Notes: generated by a model not told the origin, from the letters alone. A stretch of 64,000 bases of DNA from Bog-473 sp052140165 (GCA_052140165.1 JBKQUM010000041.1:56330-120329); one strand, 5' to 3'; shown: positions 25,170 to 33,977, numbered from the stretch's first letter. Program-made: numbers and translations.

Positions 25170-26278
25170 TGCACCGCACTCCCTGAGACCTGCCCGGTCA
25201 ACGTGCCCGCAGCCGCGTCGAGCGAAACGTTGATGGTCAGGCTCAGTGACCCGCTCGGGCCGTTGACCACCGCGCCGATGCTCGAGCCGTCGAGGGCGGT
25301 CACCTGTCCGGTGAGCGCACCGAACGACACCACACTGCGGCGCATGGCGACACCCCCGTTCTCGGAGGGGCCGACGATCCGGACCGTGAGCGGCGCCGTC
25401 GTGTCGCCCAGCTGCATGGTCAGGGTCACCTCGGAATCGCCGTTGGCATCGGGTGGCGAGGTGGCGACCGTGCCCGAGACCGAGGTGTCGAACGGGGTCG
25501 AGGGGATCCCTGCGCTCGGGCGAGGGGTCGTGGAAGGGGTTGCCAACGCAGAGGCGCCGGAGTACGAGGTGGTCGCCGCGCCGGAGAGCTGGGCGAGCAG
25601 TGCGGAGGATGTGCCGGCCCGGTGGGACCAGCCGGGCCGCAGTGGCCCCGCCAGCGCGAAGCCTGCGATCACGAGGAGCACGGCGGCGCCGGTCACCGCC
25701 CCTCCGAGCCTCCAGCCCACAGACCGTGCCCGCCCCGCTGCCAGGCGCCAGGCCACTGCGGCGGCGACCGAACCGGTGCACACCACGAACACCAGCATCG
25801 CCCCCGGAATGCGGGCGTCGGAGCCCGAGCCGAGGCCGTGGACCAAGGCGATCGGCCAGCAGGCGTAGGCCAACCAATGGACGCCCCGCCAGGCGGCGGC
25901 CCCGATCCTGCGGCGGAGCCCACTGGTGATCGCCACGGCCAGCAGCATGTCGAAGGCCAATGCCCCGAGGCCCACCCAGATCGGTCGGTAGGGGGAACGG
26001 AAGGGGATCACGGCGTCGGCCAGGCCGATGGGCACGTAGCCGTCGCCGATCGTGGTGACGATGTGGATGCCGATCAGGGCGACACAGAAGAGCGACAAGT
26101 TCCGGTGCACCGACTGCGAGAGGAAGCGCGGCCACCGGTCGGTGGTCCATCCCACCGACGCCACGGTTCCGAGGACCACCGTCGCCGAGAGCAAGATGAG
26201 CGAGACGAGGCCGGTCGCCCGTGTCAGGTACCAGAGGGCCGTCGAGCCGTGCCCGACCGTGGCCAGGAGGGCGGCCAT
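25166..26278 (-). CDS. Ferric-reductase-like transmembrane haem protein
   Basis: A 370-residue membrane protein with about six helices in residues 10-235, then an extracytoplasmic C-terminal domain. Two helices each carry paired His at haem spacing (VHRNLSLFCVALIGIH and VHWLAYACWPIALVH), as in ferric reductase/NOX-type b-haem proteins. A Ser/Thr/Ala/Pro-rich linker (about 245-285) leads to a beta-rich domain I cannot name. The linker contains SYSGASALA, loosely like the S/T-G-A-S/T flavinylation motif, but the preceding Asp is missing. The ATG overlaps the apbE stop (TGATG). A transmembrane electron path to an outside acceptor is the likely role. Confidence 0.78.
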   Translation of the reverse strand: MAALLATVGHGSTALWYLTRATGLVSLILLSATVVLGTVASVGWTTDRWPRFLSQSVHRNLSLFCVALIGIHIVTTIGDGYVPIGLADAVIPFRSPYRPIWVGLGALAFDMLLAVAITSGLRRRIGAAAWRGVHWLAYACWPIALVHGLGSGSDARIPGAMLVFVVCTGSVAAAVAWRLAAGRARSVGWRLGGAVTGAAVLLVIAGFALAGPLRPGWSHRAGTSSALLAQLSGAATTSYSGASALATPSTTPRPSAGIPSTPFDTSVSGTVATSPPDANGDSEVTLTMQLGDTTAPLTVRIVGPSENGGVAMRRSVVSFGALTGQVTALDGSSIGAVVNGPSGSLSLTINVSLDAAAGTLTGQVSGSAVQ

Positions 26279-27246
26279 CACCGGATGTTCGTCTCCGGCA
26301 TCTGCCGCTCCGCGTCGGGTGCCGGCCATCCCGATGTGTACGCCACCGACCCGTCGACCCGCACCAGCCGGGCCGGGAGGCCCAATTCCTCGAGCCAGGC
26401 GACGGCGCGCTCACCGAGGACGACGGCCGCCGTGGACGCGGCGTTCGCCTGCACGCAGGTGGCGGCGGTCGTGGACGCCGTCCGCCAGCACGGGACGCTG
26501 GGCAGGCAGCTGGCGGGGTCCACGATGTGGTGCACCTGGTGCGTCCCGAGGCGCCACCGGCGTACGCCGATACCGGAGGAGGCGAGCCCGCCCGAGGAGA
26601 TCCCCACCGCCTCGGGCGCCGCGGGTGAGGTGCAGGTGTCGGCGATGCCGATCGCGAATCCTCCCACCGGCGCCGGGCCGCCGACGGCCGCGTCACCGCC
26701 GAGCGAGACGAGCACGCCACACCCGAGGCGTTGGTGGATCGTGGTCGCTGCTCGGTCTGCCGCGAGGGCCTTGGCTGTGGCGCCGAGGTCGAGCGCCGCC
26801 CCCTCCGGGATCCCGACGATGCGTCGCTCGGGATCGACGGAGACGGAGCGCCATCCGGGCGCCGCGTGTGCCGCAGGGAGCTGGCCGTCGACGCCGGGGA
26901 GCACCTCGGAGAAGTCACGGTCGTAGCCCAGGCGGTCCATCGCGGCACCGACGGTGGGATCGACTAGGCCCCCCGTTGCCTCGGCCATCGCCAGGGCCAC
27001 CTCGATCGCTTCGAGCAGGCCGGCGCTCACGTGCATCTCGGTCCCGGCGCCGGCGTTGAGCCGGCTGAGCTCGGAGTCGCCCCGGAATCGGCTGGCTGTG
27101 CGGTCGATGCGCTCGAGCTCCGATTGGAGCAGCTCCGAGGCGGCGACGAGTGCAGCGCCGTCTGTCACCACGAGCTCCGCAATGGTGCCGAGCGCATGGG
27201 TCCGGTAGACGCGCTGGGTGCTGGCTCGTGCGGACGCCGGGGGCAT
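26278..27246 (-). CDS. apbE: FAD:protein FMN transferase (ApbE family)
   Basis: A 322-residue ApbE-type flavin transferase without a lipoprotein signal. Recognisable blocks are SRFRGDSELSRLN, ALDLGATAKALAADRAA (the FAD-binding D-x-G-x-x-x-K), LVSLGGDAAVGG and HQVHHIVDP near the catalytic loop. ApbE attaches FMN to a Thr or Ser in FMN-binding domains of membrane redox proteins. Here it sits between a small Ser/Thr-rich membrane protein and the haem protein, but a normal FMN-binding domain is not evident in either. Start and stop overlap both neighbours (TGATG). Confidence 0.85.
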   Translation of the reverse strand: MPPASARASTQRVYRTHALGTIAELVVTDGAALVAASELLQSELERIDRTASRFRGDSELSRLNAGAGTEMHVSAGLLEAIEVALAMAEATGGLVDPTVGAAMDRLGYDRDFSEVLPGVDGQLPAAHAAPGWRSVSVDPERRIVGIPEGAALDLGATAKALAADRAATTIHQRLGCGVLVSLGGDAAVGGPAPVGGFAIGIADTCTSPAAPEAVGISSGGLASSGIGVRRWRLGTHQVHHIVDPASCLPSVPCWRTASTTAATCVQANAASTAAVVLGERAVAWLEELGLPARLVRVDGSVAYTSGWPAPDAERQMPETNIR

Positions 27247-27566
27247 CAGCTCGATCCGCTGGTGACGGGTGCGGGCGCAGGGGCGGACTGCGTCGCCGTC
27301 GACGGCGGATTGAGCGAGCTCTGTGCGCCCGACACGCCGGAGCCCGAGCCGGTGTTGCCCGAAGTGGCGGCGGACGTCCCGGCGGTGGATGCGGCATGAT
27401 GCCCCGGAAGCGCCTTGCCGACGTAGATGCCCAGTGCGCCGACTGCGACCATGATGGCAATCCCGATTCCCGTGGTGATGCTCGAGAGGCGGGTCAGCGC
27501 GCTGTCCCGCCGCATCGCTGCGAGGTGACGACGCTGCGCCGGGCTTGCCTGCCTGACTCTTCCCAT
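27246..27566 (-). CDS. Small single-span membrane protein with Ser/Thr/Gly-rich tail
   Basis: A 106-residue protein with a basic N-terminus, one membrane helix (about 35-53, TGIGIAIMVAVGALGIYVG) and a low-complexity outside tail rich in Ser, Thr, Ala, Gly and Pro. The ATG at 27566 was chosen over an upstream GTG because the topology is complete from there. It is the first gene of the redox/arabinan chain, 50 bases after the histidine kinase, and overlaps apbE (TGATG). A GVSGAQSS stretch in the tail vaguely recalls a flavinylation motif. No family is recognised. Confidence 0.65.
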   Translation of the reverse strand: MGRVRQASPAQRRHLAAMRRDSALTRLSSITTGIGIAIMVAVGALGIYVGKALPGHHAASTAGTSAATSGNTGSGSGVSGAQSSLNPPSTATQSAPAPAPVTSGSS

Positions 27567-27616
27567 GACGTGCAGGCTACGGACGCACCCTGACACCTAC
27601 ATGAAGGGATCGGCGC

Positions 27617-28891
27617 TCAGGCTAAGGATTCGCTAAGAGTCTCCCCAGTAGGGTTCGGCTTCCCCTTGCGCTGGACGACCTTCCGCCACGAGATCTCCAC
27701 ACGGGCGCCACCCAGCTCGGCCGCGCCGATACTCCAGCTGCCCCCGGTGGATCGCACCACGGAATCGGCGATGGCCAGGCCGAGGCCGGTGCCCGCCACG
27801 GCATCGGTGGCTCGGTGGAATCGATCGAGCACAGCATCCCTCTCGTCCTCGGGGATCCCGGGTCCCGAGTCGTCGATTCGCAGGTCCACCCGGTTGCCCC
27901 AGTCGCGGACACTGACCTCGACCTGGCCACCCTCACCCGCAAACTTGCAGGCGTTGTCGATGAGCACGCCGGCCAGCCGGTCGAGCAGTTCGGGCGGTGC
28001 CTGCACCGTGAACGGCCCGTTGCCGACAAGCTGCAACGAGAGCGTCACCCGCTGGGTCGCCGCCAGCGCGCCGAAACGCTCCACGCAGCCCCGGACCACC
28101 TCGGCGACGTCGGTGACGTGCTCGAGGTCACCGGATGCCGGCTCGCTGTCCGCCCTCGCCAGCCACAGGAGGTCCTCGACGATCCGGCGCAATCGCGTGC
28201 TCTCGCGGCCCACCCGCTCGAGCACTTCCCGGTAGGCGGCAGGGTCGCGCGGTCGATCGAGCGCAAGCTCCACCTCCGCCTCGATGACCGAGATGGGAGT
28301 GCGCAGCTCGTGCGAGGCGTCGGCGGTGAAATCCGCCTGGCGCCGGCGGACCATCTCGGAGGGTGCCGAGGCGCGCAGGCCGACGACGGTCGCGCCGGCG
28401 AAGACGACGACGGCCAGGATCACCCCGAAGACGAGTTCCGCGAGCAGCAGGGCCGACTGGACGCTGGATGTTCCGGCCATGCTCTGGCCGGCCACGAGCA
28501 CGGTGTCGTGGCTCCGTAGTGCGTCGAAGCGGAATGTCGACGTCCCGACGTTCAGGGTGACCGGGCCGGAATCCCAGTGGCGCGAGGGGAGTGGAGGGGC
28601 CGACGGCGTCAAAGGGGTGACGACACCGGAAGGTGCGATCGACCACAGGAACAGCGGGACGTCGTCCAGGTCCGGTTTCTCCTCGGCCGTGTTCGAGCCG
28701 GGGAGGGTCAGCGTCTGTTGGCTGGTGTCCTCGAGCCGATCGGCCAGGCGGGAGTCCGTGTTGCCGACCAGGTGGTTGGTGACGATCAGGTTGAGCACAA
28801 TGGCCGCGATCACGTAACCGACCATCACGACGAGGGTGGCCACGGCGGCGACCCGCACCGCGTGCCGCCGGTGCACCCGGGCCAGGTTCAC
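27617..28891 (-). CDS. Sensor histidine kinase
   Basis: A 424-residue membrane histidine kinase. One helix at about 14-37, an external domain of roughly 105 residues, a second helix at about 146-171, then almost immediately the HisKA box DASHELRTP with His194, so a HAMP linker is very short or missing. The ATPase domain has the N-box DNACKFA, the G1 box DSGPGIP and GTGLGLAI. The GTG start overlaps the response-regulator stop (GTGA), so the pair is translationally coupled. The redox/arabinan chain begins 50 bases downstream on the same strand and is a candidate target. Confidence 0.9.
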   Translation of the reverse strand: MNLARVHRRHAVRVAAVATLVVMVGYVIAAIVLNLIVTNHLVGNTDSRLADRLEDTSQQTLTLPGSNTAEEKPDLDDVPLFLWSIAPSGVVTPLTPSAPPLPSRHWDSGPVTLNVGTSTFRFDALRSHDTVLVAGQSMAGTSSVQSALLLAELVFGVILAVVVFAGATVVGLRASAPSEMVRRRQADFTADASHELRTPISVIEAEVELALDRPRDPAAYREVLERVGRESTRLRRIVEDLLWLARADSEPASGDLEHVTDVAEVVRGCVERFGALAATQRVTLSLQLVGNGPFTVQAPPELLDRLAGVLIDNACKFAGEGGQVEVSVRDWGNRVDLRIDDSGPGIPEDERDAVLDRFHRATDAVAGTGLGLAIADSVVRSTGGSWSIGAAELGGARVEISWRKVVQRKGKPNPTGETLSESLA

Positions 28892-29556
28892 GACTCGACC
28901 AACCGGTATCCCGTTCCCCGCACGGTCTCTATGCGTGCCGTGCTCTGGGCCAGCTTGCCTCGTACACGCCCCACGTGGACATCGATGGTGTTCGATCCGA
29001 CGGCATCCGCCTCGTCGTCCCACACCTGTGTGGCGATCATGCGTCGCGTCAGGACGCTGGGTGATCGTCGCAGCAGGAGCTCGACGAGCGAGGTCTCTAT
29101 CGTCGTCAGCGCGATGGGCGCGCCCGCCACGGTGACCTCCCGTGTGGAGGGATCGAACTGCAGGTCCCCGCACTCGAGCACCGGGTGCAGGGCGAGCGGT
29201 GGCCGGCGCTGAAGGGCCTGGATGCGGGCCACCAGCTCGGAGAAGTCGAACGGTTTGACGAGGTAGTCGTCGGCACCGACGTTGAGGCCGGCGACCCTGT
29301 CCGACGGTGCGTCACGGGCGGTCAGCATGAGAATGGGGGTTCGGTCACCCTGGCCTCTCGCTTCTGCGACCACCTCTGTGCCGGTGCGCTCGGGCATCCG
29401 CCAGTCCAGGACGGCAACGTCGTAGTCGTATGAGCGGAGGTGGCGGAGCGCGGCCGCACCGTCCGCCACCGCGTCGACGACGTAGCCCTTCTCCCTCAGC
29501 CCGCGCTCCAGCACGGACCTGAGCCCCGCATCGTCCTCAGCCACGAGAACCCGCAT
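28888..29556 (-). CDS. OmpR-family response regulator
   Basis: A 222-residue two-domain regulator. The receiver has the acidic pair at residues 8-9, phospho-acceptor Asp51 (AVLDWRMP), and K in VKPFDF. The C-terminal winged helix carries RRMIATQVWDDEADAVGSNTIDVHVGRVRGKL and ends in RGTGYRLVES, a standard OmpR/PhoB DNA-binding domain. It is followed by its kinase with a four-base overlap. The upstream region, shared with a divergent membrane protein gene, contains an 11-bp-spaced TTCA repeat that could be its own binding site. Confidence 0.93.
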   Translation of the reverse strand: MRVLVAEDDAGLRSVLERGLREKGYVVDAVADGAAALRHLRSYDYDVAVLDWRMPERTGTEVVAEARGQGDRTPILMLTARDAPSDRVAGLNVGADDYLVKPFDFSELVARIQALQRRPPLALHPVLECGDLQFDPSTREVTVAGAPIALTTIETSLVELLLRRSPSVLTRRMIATQVWDDEADAVGSNTIDVHVGRVRGKLAQSTARIETVRGTGYRLVES

Positions 29557-29629
29557 CAGACCCCCGAACCGACAGGTGACATGGGTTTCAGGCTAGGTGT
29601 TGTGCTTGCCAGCTTGCACTCGGCCGCTC

Positions 29630-29651
29630 TTCACCCGTTCTTCAGGTTCGA
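29630..29651. promoter_or_regulatory. Candidate direct-repeat site for the OmpR-type regulator
   Basis: Two successive 11-base units, TTCACCCGTTC and TTCAGGTTCGA, begin at 29630 and 29641. OmpR/PhoB-family regulators usually bind tandem repeats with this helical spacing. The site lies in the 171-base divergent gap between the regulator gene and the Thr/Pro-rich membrane protein gene. Resemblance is short, so it may be chance. Confidence 0.25.
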
Positions 29652-29727
29652 GCCGTACGCTGGCGTTCGCCGTGAACGACTCGAATGAACGCGCGCGGGT
29701 GCCCGCGCGACCCGGTTTCGAATCCTC

Positions 29728-30117
29728 GTGAGACGTGGTCGAGAGCAGTTCTCGCCGACGGCTCGCGCCCGAGCGCAAGCTCGCATCAGGCGCTTGACGC
29801 GGACCGCCCTCCTCGTGGCGGGTGCCGCCACCGCTTTTATCGGGGTCACGGTCGCCAAGGAGCACCCGGGCTCGTCGGCCGGTTCGAAACCGCCCAGTCC
29901 GACCAGCGTGCCGACGACGGCTGCCACGACCTCGACCACCACGACGACGAGCCCCCCGACCACCACGACGACCATACCGAGTGGGTCGGGTTCCGCTCCG
30001 ACCACCACCACGCCGACGACCAGCCCGCCCACCACGACGACATCCCCGCCCACGACATCCCCGCCCACGACGACCACGACCCAGCCGGTGGTGACGTCGG
30101 GCGGGACTTCGAGGTAG
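29728..30117 (+). CDS. Thr/Pro-rich single-span membrane protein
   Basis: A 129-residue protein with an Arg-rich N-terminus, one membrane helix (about 27-43, ALLVAGAATAFIGVTVA) and a tail of roughly 80 residues made almost only of Thr, Pro and Ser. Such tails are typical of O-mannosylated, cell-wall-spanning segments in actinobacteria. The GTG at 29728 has a poor ribosome site, and low-complexity sequence can mimic coding, so confidence is moderate. It is divergent from the response regulator gene. No function can be assigned. Confidence 0.5.
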   Translation: MRRGREQFSPTARARAQARIRRLTRTALLVAGAATAFIGVTVAKEHPGSSAGSKPPSPTSVPTTAATTSTTTTTSPPTTTTTIPSGSGSAPTTTTPTTSPPTTTTSPPTTSPPTTTTTQPVVTSGGTSR

Positions 30118-30209
30118 CAGGCCCCGGCCGTCAACCTCCCTGCGAATTGCATCGGGCAGTGGACGCGCCAAAGATGACCGCCGTGCACGAGGCGGAGGCA
30201 GGGTAGGAC

Positions 30210-30842
30210 GTGGAGGAATTTCTCAAGTCAGCCGGCTACGGCGCCATCTTCGCGCTGAGCTTCATATCGGCCATGGGGCTCCCCGTGGGAGCGGAGATCG
30301 CGCTCATCTACGGGGGTGTGCTCGCCAGCGGGCAGGTCCCTGGCGAGGGGAAGCCACTGACCCTGGCCGTCGTGATCATCGTGGCGGTGGCCGGCGAGCT
30401 CCTTGGCTCCTTGGCGGGCTACAGCATCGGGCGCTTCGGGGGGCGAACGTTGGTCGACAAGGTCGGGAAGTACGTCCTCCTCACCCATAGGGACCTGGAC
30501 CGGGCCGACGCCTGGTTTGCCCGGAGGGGAGAGCCGGTCGTCCTCTTCGGCCGCTTCATCCCGTTGCTGCGTTCCTTCGTGTCCTTCGCTGCCGGTCTCG
30601 GGGAGATGGCGCTCGGCAAGTTCAGCGTCTTCACGGTGATCGGCTGCGCCGTCTGGTGCACCGCCCTGTGCTCCCTCGGGTACAGCCTCGGTAGCAGCTA
30701 CAACCACGTGCTCAAGGCGTTCAACTACGCGGGCTACGTCCTCGGCGCGCTCGCCGTCGTCGCCGTCGTCGTGGTCTTCTGGCACCGACTGAGGGAGTAT
30801 CGCACGCAGCGCGACGAGGGCCGCACGAAAACGGAGGCGTGA
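30210..30842 (+). CDS. DedA family membrane protein (VTT domain)
   Basis: A 210-residue DedA/SNARE-associated membrane protein with five or six hydrophobic segments. The family signature FGRFIPLLRSFVSFAAG (about 111-127) and the G-x-x-x-G-Y-x-I-G-R-x-G-G pattern (GYSIGRFGG) are present. DedA proteins act in lipid-carrier recycling and membrane homeostasis. The GTG start at 30210 has only a weak purine stretch upstream. The next gene group starts about 170 bases downstream. Confidence 0.9.
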   Translation: MEEFLKSAGYGAIFALSFISAMGLPVGAEIALIYGGVLASGQVPGEGKPLTLAVVIIVAVAGELLGSLAGYSIGRFGGRTLVDKVGKYVLLTHRDLDRADAWFARRGEPVVLFGRFIPLLRSFVSFAAGLGEMALGKFSVFTVIGCAVWCTALCSLGYSLGSSYNHVLKAFNYAGYVLGALAVVAVVVVFWHRLREYRTQRDEGRTKTEA

Positions 30843-30872
30843 CCACCGCCGGGTGCAGGGCGCGCCACGCCG

Positions 30873-30888
30873 CAACCATTTGGCAACC
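30873..30888. promoter_or_regulatory. CAACC direct repeat, 11-bp phase (module 1)
   Basis: CAACC occurs at 30873 and again at 30884, exactly one helical turn apart, in the gap before the first tail-peptide/GGDEF-EAL module. The same element with the same spacing lies before the second module (34035-34060), the reason for listing it. It may be bound by a PhoP/OmpR-type activator. Confidence 0.35.
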
Positions 30889-31009
30889 GGAGACCGCTTT
30901 TCGCCATCAAGACTGCCGCGGGACAGGTCGAAGACATGGCGAAAGCATTGTTGACATGCCCGTTGAGGGGGCGCGCCGCGCACTGACGCTCCACATGGGA
31001 AGAGGGCGG

Positions 31010-31207
31010 ATGGGAATGAGGGGGCTCGTGACGGCTTTTCGACGTGGCCTCAGTACGCCGGTCGATCGCCGTGTCCTCGTGGCGACGAAGCTCGACCGTG
31101 GTCCCGCGGCATTGCGCGCCACGGTGCTCGTTGTCCGGTCGTCAGCGCGGGTGGAGCCGGCAGGTGGAACGACCGCCTACCTCTGGAACGGCTCGATCTG
31201 GAACTGA
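31010..31207 (+). CDS. Small ORF with W-N-G-S-type C-terminal tail (possible subtilase remnant)
   Basis: A 65-residue ORF starting at ATG 31010 behind AAGAGGG. It has no hydrophobic signal segment and is Arg- and Val-rich. It ends in WNGSIWN, which is the terminal motif of the broken subtilase at 34203-35407. The DNA of the two tails and the bases just after them are nearly identical, and each is followed by the same kind of GGDEF-EAL gene. It is either a decayed subtilase reduced to its tail or a genuine small protein; the good ribosome site favours expression. The GGDEF-EAL ATG lies 19 bases after its stop. Confidence 0.5.
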   Translation: MGMRGLVTAFRRGLSTPVDRRVLVATKLDRGPAALRATVLVVRSSARVEPAGGTTAYLWNGSIWN

Positions 31208-31226
31208 CGACTCGCATGGCGGCGCG

Positions 31227-33977
31227 ATGACGGGCGGACGCGGCGGCCTTCCGAGGCCCGCACTCTTCGTCGTCGGCGCCTGGGCCGCGACCGGCCTGGT
31301 GACGCTCGCCTTCGCCGGCCACCGGCTCTCGGTCACAGGCTGGCCGGGCGCGATGGCGATCATCTTCGCAGTCGTGTTCGGTGTGCTGATGGCAGCCAGC
31401 TGGATCTGGCCGATGAAGTTCTACATCGACAGGTCCGAGCCGTTCGATCTCGACGAGGGATTCTTCGTCCTGCTCATCCTGCTCGTGCCCGCGGCAATGA
31501 CAGTGCTCGTCTTCGCTGTCGGTGCGATAGCTGTGGCAGCCTTGAAACGCCGCCCTCTGGTGCAGTCCGTCTTCAACGTCGGTCAGGTCGTCACATCGGC
31601 CGGGGCCGGCGCCCTCGTGTTCACCCTCATCCGGGGGTCCGACCATTCGACCGGGTACGTCGAGGTCGGGGCCGCCCTTCTCGGAGCCCTGTGCTACCTG
31701 GTCGTCGACAGCGGGGCCATCATCTCAATTCTCTCGACTCTCTCGACGCTCGGCACGCCGTGGCGCGAGACGGTGTTCGGCGACACAGGGGGCAAGCTCC
31801 TCGTCGCCGGCGGCAGCATCTGCATCGCCGTCCCGTCGGCGCTGCTCCTGTCGTACAAGCCGGTGTTCCTGCCGCTCGCCGTCTTGCCGCTGCTCGTTCT
31901 CCGCTACCTGGGGGAGGGCCACTGCTACGCCCGCCACGACCGGATGAGACTGCGGGGCCTCTTCGAGGCGACGCTCGACGTGAACCGATCGTTCGGCAGT
32001 GACGAGACCCGGGCTGCCGTGCTCAGCTCCGCGGGGTGGCTGCTGCGCTCGCCCGACGTCACGCTTGCGACTGAGCGGCCTCTGGGCGAGGGAGGCACGC
32101 TCGCGGCACCGGTCGAGCTCGCGGACCGCCGCCTCTGGCTGTCCGTCTCGGGCCGCAGCCGCACGGAGCCCTTTGACGACGCTGATCGTGCCCTGCTCGA
32201 CGCGTTGGCGTCTGTCGGAGCCGTTGCGCTGGCCAATGCAGACCTCTATGCGGAGGTGGAGAGGCAGAAGGACAACCTCTCGGTCATCACGAGCAGCCTC
32301 GGAGAGGGGGTGTGCGCCGTCAACAAGAGCGGGGAGATCACGTTCATGAATCCGGCCGGCGCCGCCATGCTCGGCTGGACCGAGGTGGCGGCGGGGGAGG
32401 GGCGCCCACCGGCGGTCCACGAGACGCCGCGCTTCCTTCTCGATCCCGCCGTGCGTGCCATGTCGCTGCGGCAGAACGTCATCAGCGACAACACCCGGTT
32501 CGAGCGGGCCGACGGCTCGCACTTTGCGGTCACGATGACGGCCTCGCCCGTCGTGGGTGACTCCGAGCCCACGGCCGCGGTCATCGTGTTCCGTGACACC
32601 TCGGAGCGCAAGGCATTCGAGGAGCAGCTGGCGCGGCACGCGTTCCAGGATCCCCTGACGGGCCTGGCCAACCGTCGCCTCCTTCTCGACCACCTCGACC
32701 ATGCCCTGTTGCAGGCGTACCGCACCGACGACAGGGTGGCCGTGCTCTTCGGTGACATCGATCGCTTCAAGGTCGTCAACGACAACCTCGGTCACCAGGT
32801 GGGTGACGAATTGCTGCGTGTCGTGGCGGATCGCCTTCGACAGGCCGTCCGGCCCGGGGACACGCTGTCGCGCTTCGGCGGGGACGAGTTCGTGATCATC
32901 CTCGAGGGGGTCAGCTCGTCGGACGACGCGAGCCAGGTGGCCGACCGGGTGCTCAATGCGCTCCGCGCGCCAGTGGTCCTGAGCGGGGGACACGAGGTCG
33001 TCGCCACCATGAGCATCGGTATGGCGCTGAGCGAGACCGGCACGTCACGTGACGACCTCCTGCACGACGCCGACGTTGCCATGTACCGGGCCAAGGAGCG
33101 CGGGCGGGGCGGCCAGGTGACGCTGTTCGACGGAGCGCAGATGGGCGGACGGTCCGCCGGTCGGCTCGACCTGGACACGGCACTCCATCATGCGGTGGAG
33201 CGCAACGAGGTCGAGGTCTATTTCCAGCCCCTGGTCGCGCTGAATGACCAGCGCATCGTGGGCGCCGAGGCGCTGGTCCGTTGGGACTACCCCGAGCACG
33301 GGATTCTGTCGCCCGCCCAGTTCATCGAGCTGGCCGAGGACAACGGGGCGATCCTGTCCATCGGGGAGGCCGTGCTCGAACAGGCCTGCCGGCGGGCGAA
33401 GGGATGGCGCGACGCGTTGGGCGTGAAGTTGGACATCAGCGTGAACCTCTCGGCGCGCCAGTTCCAGCAGGCTGGCCTGGAGGACCAGATCGCGCGCGTG
33501 CTGCACGCCACGGGCATCGATCCCTCCCAGGTCTGCCTCGAGATCACCGAGAGCCTGGCCATGGACGACGTGGAGCTGACCTCGGACGTCTTGACCAAAT
33601 TGCACGGCCTCGGCATCCGTTTGGCCATCGACGACTTCGGCACGGGCCATTCGTCGCTCGGCTATCTGGCCCGGTTCCCGATCGACATCATCAAGGTCGA
33701 TCAGAGCTTCGTCCGCGACATCAATGAGGATCCGGTGAAGTCGGCCATCGTGTCCGCGGTGGTGGCTCTGTCGCGGGCGATCGGCTCCACCACGGTCGTC
33801 GAGGGCGTCGAGACCCTGCCGGAGCTCGAGCAGCTCCAGGCGCTGGGCTGCGACCTCGCGCAGGGGTTCTACTTCTCCCGACCGCTCCCGGCTGCCGCGT
33901 TCGACGAACTGCTGCGGACCGGCCAGGGCAAGTCGAGCGACCTGGACGTGAGCCGTGGGGAGGTGCTGACCCGCTAG
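31227..33977 (+). CDS. Membrane-bound GAF-PAS-GGDEF-EAL protein, copy 1
   Basis: A 916-residue c-di-GMP protein. Residues 1 to about 225 form several membrane helices of an unnamed sensor module. A GAF-like domain (about 240-345), a PAS domain (345-460), GGDEF (about 465-630) and EAL (about 650-895) follow. Active-site motifs are intact: SRFGGDEF with the inhibitory RPGD five residues before it, EALVRW, and DDFGTGHSS. It can therefore be both cyclase and phosphodiesterase. It is about 70 percent alike by eye to the copy at 35435-38176. The ATG at 31227 is preferred because the first membrane helix begins soon after. Confidence 0.9.
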   Translation: MTGGRGGLPRPALFVVGAWAATGLVTLAFAGHRLSVTGWPGAMAIIFAVVFGVLMAASWIWPMKFYIDRSEPFDLDEGFFVLLILLVPAAMTVLVFAVGAIAVAALKRRPLVQSVFNVGQVVTSAGAGALVFTLIRGSDHSTGYVEVGAALLGALCYLVVDSGAIISILSTLSTLGTPWRETVFGDTGGKLLVAGGSICIAVPSALLLSYKPVFLPLAVLPLLVLRYLGEGHCYARHDRMRLRGLFEATLDVNRSFGSDETRAAVLSSAGWLLRSPDVTLATERPLGEGGTLAAPVELADRRLWLSVSGRSRTEPFDDADRALLDALASVGAVALANADLYAEVERQKDNLSVITSSLGEGVCAVNKSGEITFMNPAGAAMLGWTEVAAGEGRPPAVHETPRFLLDPAVRAMSLRQNVISDNTRFERADGSHFAVTMTASPVVGDSEPTAAVIVFRDTSERKAFEEQLARHAFQDPLTGLANRRLLLDHLDHALLQAYRTDDRVAVLFGDIDRFKVVNDNLGHQVGDELLRVVADRLRQAVRPGDTLSRFGGDEFVIILEGVSSSDDASQVADRVLNALRAPVVLSGGHEVVATMSIGMALSETGTSRDDLLHDADVAMYRAKERGRGGQVTLFDGAQMGGRSAGRLDLDTALHHAVERNEVEVYFQPLVALNDQRIVGAEALVRWDYPEHGILSPAQFIELAEDNGAILSIGEAVLEQACRRAKGWRDALGVKLDISVNLSARQFQQAGLEDQIARVLHATGIDPSQVCLEITESLAMDDVELTSDVLTKLHGLGIRLAIDDFGTGHSSLGYLARFPIDIIKVDQSFVRDINEDPVKSAIVSAVVALSRAIGSTTVVEGVETLPELEQLQALGCDLAQGFYFSRPLPAAAFDELLRTGQGKSSDLDVSRGEVLTR

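Noticed and set aside
23862..26948. A single 1028-residue protein suggested by the open frame
   Set aside because: The frame is open by GC bias. The upstream two-thirds is antisense-like nonsense, and the real NuoF-like protein starts at 25169, with an ATGA overlap to the gene before it.
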